A DNA stretch of 64,000 bases from contig JAPXFQ010000997.1 in assembly GCA_028564705.1 (NCBI GenBank), positions 124,001-188,000 of the forward strand, in the 5' to 3' direction. The notes under the pieces are model-generated. The model searched no databases, was not told the origin of the DNA, and saw only the letters and a program-made list of their open reading frames with translations. Positions 32,898-43,734 of this stretch are shown here, piece by piece (the first letter of the stretch is position 1; every line of letters begins with the position of its first letter). The translations under genes and the position numbers were made by a program. This DNA is from Apricaphanius iberus (lineage: Eukaryota > Chordata > Actinopteri > Cyprinodontiformes > Aphaniidae).

Positions 32898-33404
32898 TCA
32901 GCTGGAAAAGATAGGAGGTTGCTGCGTTGAGAGGCTAGTATAAGCAGCTGTTAGCATAGGGGGTTGTTCAGGATTCTGGAAGTGTACATAATCTCTCGTT
33001 CGTGCCATTTTATCCTCCTCTGATGGGCCAATTTCATCCAACACGACAAGGTTTTCCATAGCATCTTCCCACACAGCTGCTTCAGCTTCTGCTGCAGCTG
33101 CTTCTCTTCGCAAAACAAGCGTTTCCAACTCAGCATCCCTTCTTGCTTTTTCTAGCTTAGCTTCTGATTCTTTAGCTGCAATCTCTTTCTGATATTCGGC
33201 TTCCTTAGCAGCTCTCTCCACTTTAGCTTTAGCTTCCTCATCTGCAAATGCAAGGCGTGCTTTAGCAGCCTCAGCCTTAGCACGTGCTCTTGTTACAGAG
33301 TTAGCCGATGACGTAGAGGAATGTGAACTCTTTCTGCTTGACACCGAATTCTTATCACTTTGCTTCGCATCCATTTCTCCACGATGCACAATGCCAGCTC
33401 TCAA
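32898..33404 (-). CDS. BEL gag N-terminal coiled-coil protein (frame-interrupted)
   Basis: 168 codons right after the 5' LTR. The more likely start is the second Met (33374), giving a serine-rich head (SSRKSSHSS) and a long charged, alanine-rich coiled coil (about residues 40-115), the usual head of BEL gag. It ends at TGA (32898) in a different frame from the polyprotein. Compared with typical BEL gag, the segment that should join the coiled coil to MTKWLG looks too short, so a small deletion plus a frame change probably lies at 32855-32940. This would make the copy defective unless frameshifting bridges it. Confidence 0.75.
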   Translation of the reverse strand: MRAGIVHRGEMDAKQSDKNSVSSRKSSHSSTSSANSVTRARAKAEAAKARLAFADEEAKAKVERAAKEAEYQKEIAAKESEAKLEKARRDAELETLVLRREAAAAEAEAAVWEDAMENLVVLDEIGPSEEDKMARTRDYVHFQNPEQPPMLTAAYTSLSTQQPPIFSS

Positions 33405-33415
33405 TGTCTTTTCAC

Positions 33416-33863
33416 TGTGTTGTCTTCACTACGGTGTATGAACTGCAGCTATACAACCAGCTAAACTCTGGTGGAAATGACGAGGAGTCGTAGCAAGCTT
33501 CACTTTTTTCCTTTACTGTGGCTCTTTCCATCATTTCACACAGACAGACGTAAACAACTGTACACTAAATAAATCGGAAAAAAATACTATTTTGGTTAAT
33601 GAAACACAAACTACTCAATCTTAATTTCATTAATTATTAATTAATTATGACAATTTTAACATGTATACGAACATTTGTTCCATAGCAATTTACAACGTAA
33701 ATGGGGTTAATACAGCGTGGATGTTGTGAGCACATGTAGACTGATAAGCTTGCTTCCATGAGATGACAAACAGGAAGTAGCTGACAGGAAAGGACTATAC
33801 AAAATAAAAGTCTGCTTGTCAAAATAAAGTGTAATGTATTACTATGTCTAGAAAGACAACACA
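33416..33863 (-). repeat. 5' LTR of BEL element
   Basis: 448 bp, promoter-side LTR for the minus-strand element. I did not recognise a tRNA complement just inside it (bases below 33416 on the minus strand). Confidence 0.88.
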
Positions 33864-34529
33864 ACACCAACATGAAAATTTACTCTGACCCATGACAATT
33901 TAAAAAAAGTCTCCTCACCTCAATGTTATGTGTCTGCTAAGCAAAATTGCAACTGCAAAAGAGTAACCTATCAAAGGCTAACAGTTTGTTATCAAAATGG
34001 TACCACATCACCATCTAGTGTGTCTGGAATAAGCAATTTGACAACCAACCCATGAGACAACCCCTACTTTTTCTAAATGTTCTAAATAATGTTCTAAATA
34101 ATGTTCTAAATATCTTTCACTATCCTGTTTTGTTAGCACACTACAATATGGGTTTGCCACTTTGTCTGTACATCTGTCCATTAGTAAATATTTTTGTGTG
34201 TGTTTTCTGTTCTTTGTCCTGTTCTGTTTGTATGTGTTTTTTGCTGCTCTTACAATCAAATTTCCCTTCGGGGACAATTAAAGGATTATTCTATTCCCAT
34301 TTATTCTATTCAATTCAAAAGAGTATTTCAAGTTTTCAGAACATTAAATAATTATGAAACAAGGGCATACACTGGAATCTGAATGTCAAATTTATCATAT
34401 ACTCAACAACCATCGCAGGTTATGTAAAAAAGGTAAGACTACATGCTACAATTTCATTTTTCTCTTTCCCAAGCAGCACTTGCTATTATATGCTGTAGCA
34501 GCTTAAACTTCATCATGATGAGAAACAGA
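33864..34529. other. Flank with short tandem repeat and LINE tail
   Basis: At 34076-34110 a 12-bp unit (gttctaaataat) is repeated nearly three times. At about 34257-34318 the text 'tttcccttcggggacaatta' followed by ATTCT-type repeats matches the 3' tail of a common fish LINE, plus orientation. The rest is unassigned. Confidence 0.45.
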
Positions 34530-34682
34530 TGCCCCTAGTACTACTAGTGGACATTGTGTCTTTAACTGGTACTACCAGTGTGCATTCTTGCTGTTACTAG
34601 TAGTACTAGTGAGGGAAAAAACACCCAACAAGTACTACTAGAAAACAGACCACACTAGTACTACTAGTGTGGCTGTCAGAAA
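34530..34682. repeat. ACTAGT-rich irregular repeat
   Basis: Contains CTAGTACTACTAGTGG near 34535, TACTAGTAGTACTAGTGAG near 34596, and CTAGTACTACTAGTGTGG near 34656. The tract is self-complementary in places. Motif content is as in 25735-25996 but spacing is irregular. Confidence 0.6.
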
Positions 34683-35814
34683 GCCTGACATCTGTGCACC
34701 TTATTTAACCACATTGTGGTAACATGCCACTTTACATCCCCGGAAACAGTAAAGGCATTGCAACCTTGGAAAATTAATAATTAGATTACTCCGTTACCTA
34801 AACATAAATGTGTTACTCCCAACAGTGGTTTTATTTGGTTAATTTAATATTGAATCAAAATTGAATTAATATCATTAAAATGGAACTGGGTATTATCGAT
34901 CAAAGTCACACTGTATGCATCACAGAATAATTAGTTGGGTGATGAGTGTGCCCCACCTAACTCATCATGCCAGATATGAAGAAAAAAAAAAAAATCAGGA
35001 AAAAAACAACATTGATTGTGGTGCACCAATTAACCAACTGGGGGAAGCTGGTGTAAGCTACACAGCACTGGCTCCCTGCCCCTTTCAAAGACTGTGTTGA
35101 GTGGGTTTATTTTTAAAATTAAAAAAATCTATGAATGTTTTATAGTAAATCTAGAGTGATGAATGATTGATTTATTTTAAAATGCAATAAATTAATACTT
35201 CATTAGTTAGTGGTTTAAATAGGATGCAAGCTCTTGACTGAAACACCAATGCATGTTGCCTACAGGTACTGTATGTCAACCTAAAAAAAAAATAAAACAA
35301 CAAAAAGGTGTGTGAAATCCATTGGGTGACCAGCCTTGGCTAAATAGTTGTTATCATTTATAATAGTAAAGAAAGCCTTTTTACACTGATGGTCTTTGGC
35401 ACCACTGAGTACGTTGTATTTCTAGGGTTTTTACTTAGGTTGCAGTTCAGAAATACGAAAGGACTAAGAGAAAGCCGTAGCTGGACCATTTATGGGTGCA
35501 GCATCCGTTGATGATTTACTTTTTTACTTTTCAGACTCAGTCAAATCTCTTTTTTGACCTAGGAACAAAATGCCCCTGCTAATTGTCCAAACCCTGAGGG
35601 TTTTTAATCTACCTAACCCCCCTCCCACAAATACACACCACCTAACAAGCTTAAATCCATCAAGCTTTTAATTTGTAATGCTTGGTGTTGAATGAATAAA
35701 ATTACTAAAATGCAGTAACGCTTACTTGCCTATAGATTGCAGATAGGTTTTCAGGGAAGAAAAATCAAATGTCAAGAATTATGTACAATATTTACAAAAT
35801 AATCTTTCCTTACA
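34683..35814. other. Unassigned AT-rich sequence
   Basis: No gene or repeat family recognised; A-runs near 34982 and 35284. Confidence 0.25.
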
Positions 35815-36690
35815 AAATTACTAGTGGCAAAATTATTGGTCCCCCTAAATCTCTTAAAAATAAAACATTTTATTTCTTGTTTTCTTCCTCACAGCAAAAC
35901 AAATGGGCATGTCAAAATCTAAAGCTACAATAAGAGATTTTAGAAAAAAAAAAAAAGATTACATTACATTTCATGTAAAAATGTCCAAACTCATTAATTC
36001 CCATGGCAAATCTGTGGAACAATTCAGGGTTCTTCACCAATCCGAGTAGTCCATACTGTTCAGAAGCCTCCTAATTACACTGATTAATTGGTAACAGCTG
36101 TTTTCATCAACTCAACAAGTGGAAAAACAGCAGCTCTCTGCAGTTAGTCAGGACCTGTGGCGGTACATCTTGGCTGCTTGCAACTCCGGAGAGGGCTACA
36201 AGGCCATATAAAAATGTGTTCAAGTTGTAGTGACCACAGTACAAAGTTTTATTGATTAATACAAGACGTTCTGTGCTGAAAAACATGGCAAGGGATGTTT
36301 AATCTTAAATGAAGACACCAAACAACCCAATTAGACTGTTACATATTGCATTGGCAAATGCTAAGATTGCAGAAAGATGAGTCTAACCTAGGGATCCATC
36401 ACTATTAAATTAAGGGAATTTCTACTTTAAATAGTAACATTTTTAACTGTAACTTTCTCTCAACTCCTATGTCCAGTAGAAGAGCTTGCTCTAAAATGTC
36501 AAATGAGATGTTTGTGATCAGACTACTTGGGATTTAGCCTTAAAATGAAATGGCACTTTGAAGAAAGACCACATCTAGATTCTTAAGATGAGACAGTCTG
36601 CAGAGAGGCTTGAACTTTGCAAAATTTGACATTTAGGCCTGAAAGTGACCCTAAATTGGTAAACAAAATGATTAGTCAACAAATCGAATA
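35815..36690 (+). pseudogene. Tc1-like transposon relic A
   Basis: Begins with a Tc1-like non-coding edge ('caaaattattggtccccc'). Near 36190-36285 the sequence follows the paired helix-turn-helix coding region of fish Tc1-like transposases (sense of lys-ala...val-thr-thr-val-gln...lys-thr-phe-cys). There are stops and a large internal loss, and the DDE catalytic region is not readable. It is the DNA-binding half only. Confidence 0.55.
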
Positions 36691-36837
36691 TGGTTACAAC
36701 CAGTGCTGGTGCTCACTAAAAACCATAATATAATTAAAGAACAGATGTGTAAAGCCTATTAATAGATACAAACAAAAGAAAAATGACATTTGCTTGAGAA
36801 AAAAGATAAATCCACCTTTCTTCAGTAAAGTAATACA

Positions 36838-36960
36838 GTACCCTATATTTATATAGCACCTTTCAGATAACAATCACCTATTGCTGTGCAGAGTAAATAA
36901 AATCATAAGACACTTAGAATCTAACCAGCAAAGAAAATAGATAATGCAAGTTAAAAAAAA
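36838..36960 (-). repeat. LINE/SINE 3' tail
   Basis: 'tatttatatagcacctttca' followed by a 'gtgcagagtaaataaaatcata' type stretch is the reverse complement of a widespread fish retroposon tail. No coding part remains. Confidence 0.4.
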
Positions 36961-37145
36961 CTAAAATAGTTAGACAAGTTTTTTAAATAATAAAAAGAAA
37001 CAACACATGGAGAAAAAGGGGGAATGCGTTCCAACATCTAGGGAATACTGCCTTATAGGACAGGTCCACCATTTAAAACAGATGAGACTTTCAGGAAGTT
37101 CTGACCCAAAACCTGAGTGTGAGTAGAAGAAAAGGTCAGCATTTC

Positions 37146-37675
37146 AATTTTTCAATTCAGTTTATTTATTTAGCGCCATTTCACAACAAATTTCATCTCA
37201 AGCACTTTACAAGAAAAGTTATTACATTACAATGTTTAATCTAGGAATTAGAGAACCACAGAAGATTGTGTCGGGACTTCTGAGCAATCCCTCAAACTGA
37301 GCAAGCGTGAATGGTAAATGGACTGAATTTATATAGCGCTTTTCTAGTCTTACTGACCACTCAAAGCGCTTTACATTGAAGCCGCATTCACCCAATCACA
37401 CTTGCATTCATACACTGACACCCAACATGGCTCAGTAGGACAATGTAGAATTTGGGGGTTAAGTGCCTTGCCCAGGGGCACATCAACATGTGACTGGAGG
37501 AAGCTGGAATCGAACCTACGACCCTCCGATTGCAAGCCAACAACTCTACCACTGAGCCACAGTCGGCCACTAGCGACAGTGGAGAGGAAAAACTCCCTTT
37601 TAACAGGAAGAAACCTCCAGCAGAACCAGGCTCAGCATAAGCGGTCATCTGCCGAGACCGTCTGGGGTTTATATT
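37146..37675 (-). repeat. L2 3' end, split by a nested insertion
   Basis: The left part (tttatttatttagcgccatt, then caagcactttac) and the right part (agcgacagtggagagg to gccgagaccgtctgggg) are adjacent in the intact L2 tail at 62.97-63.22 kb, but here are separated by 261 bp. Only the 3' UTR is present. Confidence 0.8.
37310..37570 (-). mobile_element. SINE-like element nested in L2 tail
   Basis: Starts aatggtaaatggactg with 'tatatagcgcttttctagtc' and ends with 'accactgagccacagtcgg'. These are the two ends of a repeat found throughout teleost genomes. Host L2 sequence resumes at 37571 without a visible target duplication. The family's exact class is not certain to me. Confidence 0.65.
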
Positions 37676-37770
37676 TATATTATAAACTCCAGACATTACA
37701 TTACATTTATATTATGTATTATATTATATTATGTATTATAATATATTATATTATGTATTATTGTATTATA
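37676..37770. repeat. AT-rich simple repeat
   Basis: Degenerate runs of tatta/tgtatta units directly following the L2 fragment. Confidence 0.7.
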
Positions 37771-37977
37771 ATATGTGTGGGGGCTGTCCATTAACATATT
37801 TTAAAGTAAAAACAAAGACTTTTAAATTAGTTCATTTACTGGTAGCCAGTGCAAAGAGGATAAATTCGGCAAACTGTGTGCCCTTTAGTTGATTCCTGTT
37901 AAAAGCTTTGCTGCAGAATTATTTACTAACAATTTACAATTTACACCAGATGTACTAAAACAAGTAAAAAGAAAATT

Positions 37978-38432
37978 AAGCCTAGTTTATGCTTCCCCAT
38001 GTACATCGAAATAAATTGACGCAGAACGATGCGTAATAGTCGCTGTAATCAGTAGTCAATGCAGCTTTTGAGCACTACATGCTTCATGTTTAAAGAGCAG
38101 TTTAATGTGGTGTTTGTTAATTTTGAGCACAAGGAGGTATAGAGAAACAACAAAACAGGCTGCTGTGTTTGCTTACATGCGTTTTTAGAGTATTCAATGA
38201 GCTGCACTTCTATTAAAAACTTTCCAGGTTATAGAATACTTACTTTCTGTCGTTCATTGCTAGCTGAAGAAAATAAACTCTAATTAACTGGAAACAACAC
38301 TGCAGTAGTACCCGCTATGAAAAGTTAGCACCTCCTGCTATCCTGGTCGGGAATTGCTTTGCAACACTGAAAAACCAACGAAGAACTGCGTTTCTCTGCA
38401 AACTTGCTAATGAACAAGTAAAAACTAGGCTT
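37978..38432. mobile_element. Candidate MITE with AAGCCTAGTTT ends
   Basis: The left edge AAGCCTAGTTTATGCTT pairs with the complement of the right edge (AAGCCTAGTTTTTACTT). The interior includes 'gacgcagaacgatgcg', the kind of CG-containing block seen in fish hAT-related MITEs. No target duplication fixed. Confidence 0.45.
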
Positions 38433-38547
38433 TACGATAATCTAATCGAGAGGAAATAAAAGCATGATGAATAATCTCTAGGTCAGATATGGACCATATA
38501 ACTCTCAATTTAGAGTGATTTTTCAGATGATAAAAGCAGTTTTTAAC

Positions 38548-38640
38548 TCTAAGGGTCTGATTTATCCAAGCTTTGCGCTTGTTGAAATGGCCGCAAACCT
38601 CTCGGTGGATGCAAAAAAAAACACTGCAAGAGAAACAGAA
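38548..38640 (+). repeat. Left end of the TGATTTAT family (as 3211)
   Basis: 'ggtctgatttatccaagc' followed by 'ctttgcgcttgttg' parallels the left end at 3211 ('agcctgatttatcaac' ... 'gtttgcgcttgtta'). The matching right end was not found, so it is a truncated copy. Confidence 0.45.
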
Positions 38641-39779
38641 AAGAACACCGAGCATTCACAGTGAACATAGTCGTAAACTCTCTGAGATCAATTTTCTGCT
38701 GCTGGCGATAGAGGATATGCAGTAAATCATATTCAAGGATCAATAATAAGGTCAGTATTCACTTTATTAGGTCTGCAACACTGTACATTCCCATGTTTGT
38801 TGACTTCACAGAGTTGTGCATGCGGTTCAAATATAGTGACCTACTCTACGCAGAAAGCAAATGCAGGAGAGCTCGTATTCACTTGGACAACTGAGTTGAC
38901 GGCTTGAGAGTTCTCAATTCTGGCACCGAGTTCAAACATGATCACTCACGGTGTCCTGAAATGTCCTTGTGGATGAGACGCTGTTCGATTAAATATCTTT
39001 TTGTATTTGTACTTGTAGCCGATTAGACAGGGTCTTAGTCTTAAGAAATATGCAGTAGCTTCAAACTAATGTCTCTTAGTAATATTCTTTTTTCACACAG
39101 CAATCTTAAGACATATAAATACTTTTGAGTCAGTCCTGTTTTGAGCCTTGCTTTAATGTAGGCAACAGCAAGTTGGGTTTTTAATGTGTCTCTTTTCAGT
39201 TATTCATAAATTCTTGTTCAAATTTTAATGAGACACTGGCCCAAGTATTAGTTTTTATATTCTTATAACTGCACTCTATATTCTGTCTCAGCATGAGCAT
39301 TAAGATTCAAAGCACATATTTTGTTGATGTAGTTTGTCATTTTCTAATAAAATGGTGCATATAAACTTTTTTTTAAATTGGCCTATAAACCTATGGGGAA
39401 GCAGGAGTGGCCTTTGATGGTCATAAATCAGTGGGAGCAGGATTGAAACAGGCCCTAGTGTACCAGGCTCCAGTGTGCACCCTGGACAGGTTGCCTAGTC
39501 CAAAGTACACAACAGGTGTCCACAATGCTTGTGGTTTGTCAATAGTAAGATTATAGAATAACATTAATTCATATGCACACATGTATTGTCTTGCTAGTAG
39601 TTGTGAGGACCTTTATTGACTTCCTTTCATTTTAGTGACCGTATTATACTCAACCTTAATTCACACCATATCAGTACACCTTAGTGACATTGGATGAAAG
39701 TGAGAACCCCATGATAACTTTGAAAGGGTAAAAAGTAGACTTCAGTAGGTAAACTAGACAAGAGGGCACACACTTTAGG
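38641..39779. other. Unassigned sequence
   Basis: No gene or family recognised. The part right of about 39500 may belong to the hAT relic that follows, but I could not match it to the 60-62.5 kb copy. Confidence 0.25.
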
Positions 39780-40290
39780 GCAGAGTGTTCAAATAGCCTA
39801 TTGTCACAATGGAAAGCTTCTTAAAGAAGAAAAGTGATCAGTTTAAGTGCGTAGAGTAATATTAGGATTCTGTATTCATCCTAAAAGGGACATTCATTGT
39901 TCAAATAAAAAAAGATTCTGACTTTTTTATTTTAATGGTGGTATTTTAATGTACACCTACAAGTGTTATATTATTGTTGCTGCTGCGATATTTTGAGTTG
40001 GGCATGGACTATGATCCTGAATGGGAAGATAGTGACAACAGTAAAGTTGATTAAATAGCAGAATAGAGATATGAAACCATTAAGTTTACAATTTATGTTG
40101 GAAATGCCTTTTACTTAACAGTATTTTTATTTTATTTGTATACATATTCTGGTGTTTACGACAAAGTTAATAAATGCACATGAATATCGTGCTGTTACTT
40201 ACATTTACATTATATGGTCAGTCCCCCCCCCCCCAAGCTGGCAACTTTCATATTATTGCTGGCTAGTCTGTGTCTATGTGGAAAGCCCTG
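39780..40290 (+). mobile_element. hAT-like element fragment (relative of 60003-62479)
   Basis: Matches, in inverted orientation, 60003-60500. It starts near an ATG at 39809 (FLKKKSDQFKC sense) and passes a second exon-like block with DPEWEDSD sense near 40010. It then passes a C11 run and ends with TGTGGAAAGCCCTG at 40277-40290, the same terminal repeat as the other copy. A 20-bp internal stretch is duplicated or inserted near 40236. The opposite terminal repeat was not found, so the left side is truncated or too diverged. Confidence 0.65.
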
Positions 40291-40542
40291 AGTGATGATG
40301 CATTGTAAATACGATGATGATTGCTTAGTGGGCAGATACAGTACCCTGAGCTCTCTCTCTGTCACACTGCATGCTTTAAGAGCATGTTGAATATTCGACG
40401 GAAACTCGTGTCAATAAAGCGGAGAGTCCCTCCCTCCAATTTCTCATGCTCATCCTGTGCTGATAGTGGGTTTGGTTAGGGACCATTGATAAATCTCCAT
40501 ACATCCCAGAAAACCATGAGATCCACTAACAAAGTGACCCCC

Positions 40543-40666
40543 AACATCCATCCATCCATCCATTTTCTGAACCGCTTAGTCCTCCTGGGGGGCTGGGGCC
40601 TATCTCCAGCTTTCATCTGGCGAGAGGCGGGGTACACCCTAGTCAGGTCGCCAGTCCATCACAGGA
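40543..40666 (+). repeat. Widespread teleost CATCCATC...GCGAGAGGCGGGG repeat
   Basis: A (CATC)n run, then 'ttttctgaaccgctta', then 'gcgagaggcggggtacac' and 'cgccagtccatcacagg'. This block order is one of the commonest dispersed repeats in fish genomes. Its mother element is not visible here. Confidence 0.7.
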
Positions 40667-41337
40667 TCCCCAAAATATTTATAAAAATTTTGATCAATTA
40701 AAAAATTTACATAATGAAATATTTCTTAATAAGATACTGTAAAATATGTGATTTTTCTTCATTAGCTTCCAGTTCATGTGATCAGGTGATACCAACTCCT
40801 TCTTTAAATGTTTTACGACATCTAAAGAACTACACAAAACAATTTATTTGACATGGATAGAATATTTTATATTTTACTGTAATATTTTAAGTTTTCCTTT
40901 AATAGCTTCCAGTTCATGTGAGCAGGTAAACCAAATCAGTCTGAAAATGTATTACTACAATCAGTTAGATAGTGCTCTGTTTACTGTGTAATCTTACAGA
41001 TATTACCTTAATGGACAGATTTTCCTTAGTTTCTTTTTACCTTCATTTGTCCATCTTAGTTTTGCACTTTTTTATTTTTTATTTCTGCATATGGCTTCAA
41101 TCTTAATGAATCAAGTTCAAATACCAAATGTTCTAAAATATTGTAGCCTATATGGTGTTTTTTATTTGTCGTTGAGTCATAAAAAATATTTGATGCAACA
41201 GATATTTCATAACGTAACACCATTATAGAAATAACATCACAGTTACTTTGCTGAGTAACTAATGACTTTTAAAGTGTGGTAACTGAGTTACTTACTCAGT
41301 TTCTTTTGGAAAAAAATATTTGTAACTATAACTAATT
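40667..41337. other. Unassigned AT-rich sequence
   Basis: Contains a local direct repeat: 'agcttccagttcatgtgat' near 40765 and 'agcttccagttcatgtgag' near 40906. Nothing else recognised. Confidence 0.3.
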
Positions 41338-41625
41338 ACTTTTTTTAAGATAAGATCCACAACACTGACAAGGATGGGTAGAATCAGGGATAAGTACATA
41401 AGAGGGACAGTTCATGTTGGATGTTTTGAAGATAAAGCCAGGGAGGCAGATAGAGTCAACAGGCAGGAGGCAGAGGTCAAGACCAAAAATGAGATTTATG
41501 GCTGTCGTGAAAGGGGATGTGAAGTTAGTTTGTGTGAGGGCAGAGTATGCAGAGGATAATACTAAATGGAGGCATATGATTCGCTGTGGCGACCCCTGAA
41601 GCAAAAAGCCGAAAGCCCATTTTGG
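41338..41625 (+). repeat. LINE 3' end (RTE-like)
   Basis: The end 'atgattcgctgtggcgaccc' followed by 'agccgaaag' matches the terminus of an abundant fish non-LTR element. Upstream the plus frames (41374-41599) are remnants of its C-terminal coding part (KWRHMIRCGDP at the end). It may belong to the same family as 55800-56900. Decayed. Confidence 0.5.
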
Positions 41626-41871
41626 TTTTTAAGTTACCAGAAATTGCCGACAATTTTAGATTTTTTTAGACAGCTACTTTTTATTTGAGTAAAAACATGT
41701 TGTAATAGTGCTGCTCTTGAGGACAGTTGTTGGATACTCCACCCACCTCTGCATCTGAAGCTTAAATAGCTCCATTTGGAGGTTTGACAGCTGCAAGTTA
41801 TCGACTCTTGATTTATAACTTGCAACATCCCCCCACCGCACCTGCACCCCCCAAGTAAAGAAAAAAGAAAA

Positions 41872-41897
41872 TTTGTGTGTGTGTGTGCATATATATG

Positions 41898-41977
<80 letters not shown>
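41872..41977. repeat. (TG)n(TA)n microsatellite
   Basis: About 16 bp of TG followed by about 90 bp of nearly pure TA. Confidence 0.95.
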
Positions 41978-41980
<3 letters not shown>

Positions 41981-42753
41981 TTCTTTGAATTTATTTGTTC
42001 AGCTCTTTTCTTTGGTTCAAAATATTTTAGAGAAATTAAAACTGGTTTCTGTCTGAAAAATAATTAATGGATTTTTGTCTATAAAAGTTGTTCTGAGACC
42101 CTCATTGAAAGTATTTGCAGAAAAACACTATTTATGATTTAGCTTTATTTTCTATAAAGTAAAATAAAGATACATTTATAGCTTATTAAACAGGTTTGTA
42201 TTGAATCCACAATGGAGACAATTAAGTAAATTCCAATTATATTGATACAACTCATAACTACGTCATTCCATTCATTTGAGGTCCACTTCAAATCAGTTAC
42301 AGTACTTTGTGTATAATTTATTAATTACTGCTTTTCCAAGAGAAGAACGGTTACACAATAAAATAACCTTCATCTATTTACTGAACCGCTACATGCCGGA
42401 GTTTATGTTTACTACTTTAAAGAAACAATTTAGTGCGGTAAGCTAAATATAGCTGTCAGAGATTGTGATTTTGTAAAATGTTTAGTTATTTAATGTTTCA
42501 CCTGCTTAGCAAACTTGGTCATGACAAGAAAATTCGTCTTTCTGATACTGTTGCTCCGACTGAAAACCATTGAAAACAAGAAATTAGGTGAAAAATGTAA
42601 GATTATTTGAGCATGTTGTTCTTTGGATGTTCTTATATGATTGACTTGATGATTAGGGAAGATACACATTCCCATACTCACGGAAATCTGATTTTTCGGA
42701 ACAAAGAAGTTAAAAGAAAAGTTAGTTTTCTTTCAAGCGAGACCTCATTTTTT
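41978..42753. other. Unassigned AT-rich sequence
   Basis: No gene or family recognised. Possibly single-copy. Confidence 0.25.
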
Positions 42754-43577
42754 GCAAATATTATGTTCATTTGCCCACCCAGATAAGATCAAGCTACTTG
42801 GGATTGTTCAGGAGACCTTTATATCCAATCGCGATCAGCATATATCCATATAATGGCAGTCTATCAGGGCAGGAGTTCACCGCCTGTAATAAGGCATTGT
42901 CTGCCCCCAAACGGCTTAATTTAGCCATGTTTTGTTGTGGATAGTTCGCGTTATTCCCCTGTTAGTTCAGAACATCTCAGAGGTGCCAAGTTATTAGCAT
43001 CTGAGGTTTTTACAGGCTTTCAATGCAACTGATTCCAACTAACACTTACCTGGGATTTCAATAACGTTGCACCCGCCTTCAGACTACAACTGTAATAGCT
43101 GTAGTCTGCGTAGGTTACAGAAAGGGAGCCTGTGGAAGCTGAACTTAGTCCAATTGGTAATTTGGTTAATGCAATTTGGGAACACGCAAACGTGAACCAT
43201 GTTGATGTCTGCATTAGCAAGTTCTATCTAACCGACTGTTGTAAAGGACAGAAGGAAAGTCCTGGTCAGCCTAAAACAAGGATGCCGCACAGTGGTGAGG
43301 TCGTTGTAATCGTGTGATAGTGTAGCTGTATTTTTGCCTTTAAACACTTTCGAGACGTTCTAAACTGCGAAGGGAGTCCTGCTAACAATTAATAACAAAT
43401 CACGGTTAAATGAAGCAGTTTTGAAGCAGATAATGGCTTATTACAGGCAGCAAACTCCTGCCCTGATTGACTCCCATTATATGGATATACGCTGATTGCG
43501 ACTCGATATAAAGTCCACCTGAATGGCTCCAAGTAGCTTCAAACTTGTCTGGGTGAGTAAATGATTGTAATATTTGC
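42754..43577. mobile_element. Foldback DNA element with arms of about 240 bp
   Basis: The left arm (42754 to about 43000) is the reverse complement, at roughly 75-80% by eye, of the right arm (about 43345-43577). Examples: 'gggcaggagtt' at about 42867 against 'aactcctgccc' at about 43451, and 'tatatccatataatgg' at 42840 against 'ccattatatggatata' at 43473. The central 340 bp carry no transposase. They include a small hairpin, CAGACTACA...TGTAGTCTG, at 43080-43108. The long arms place it among foldback or long-TIR elements; the superfamily is unknown. Confidence 0.8.
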
Positions 43578-43734
43578 TAAAAAAATAATAATAAAAAAAA
43601 AAGAGGCCCAGGATGAAAAAGCCGAACCTTCCTTAAGTCTCTGTTTTTTACAGTGTCTATGTCAAGTTTTCAACCCTTGGACGTTTTAACCTCGTTGCTT
43701 CTTTTACAAATCAAATAATTCACGATCGATATAA

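Larger units (their letters stand above)
27333..33863 (-). mobile_element. BEL/Pao LTR retrotransposon
   Basis: A 6.5-kb element on the minus strand. Its two LTRs start TGTGTTGTC and end GACAACACA, an exact 9-bp terminal inverted repeat. The interior encodes a gag-side coiled-coil frame and a 1,676-codon polyprotein with all enzymatic domains in the BEL/Pao order (protease, RT, RNase H, integrase). BEL elements replicate through RNA in cytoplasmic particles and integrate through a DDE integrase. No envelope frame follows integrase. I could not see a convincing 4-6 bp target duplication (left flank ends acaaa, right flank starts acacc). Confidence 0.93.

Noticed and set aside
27333..33863. BEL element as an endogenous retrovirus with envelope
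   Set aside because: No open frame lies between the integrase end (27823) and the 3' LTR, and the domain set is that of BEL/Pao.
41873..42067. Tyr/Ile-rich plus frame
   Set aside because: It translates the (TG)n(TA)n microsatellite.
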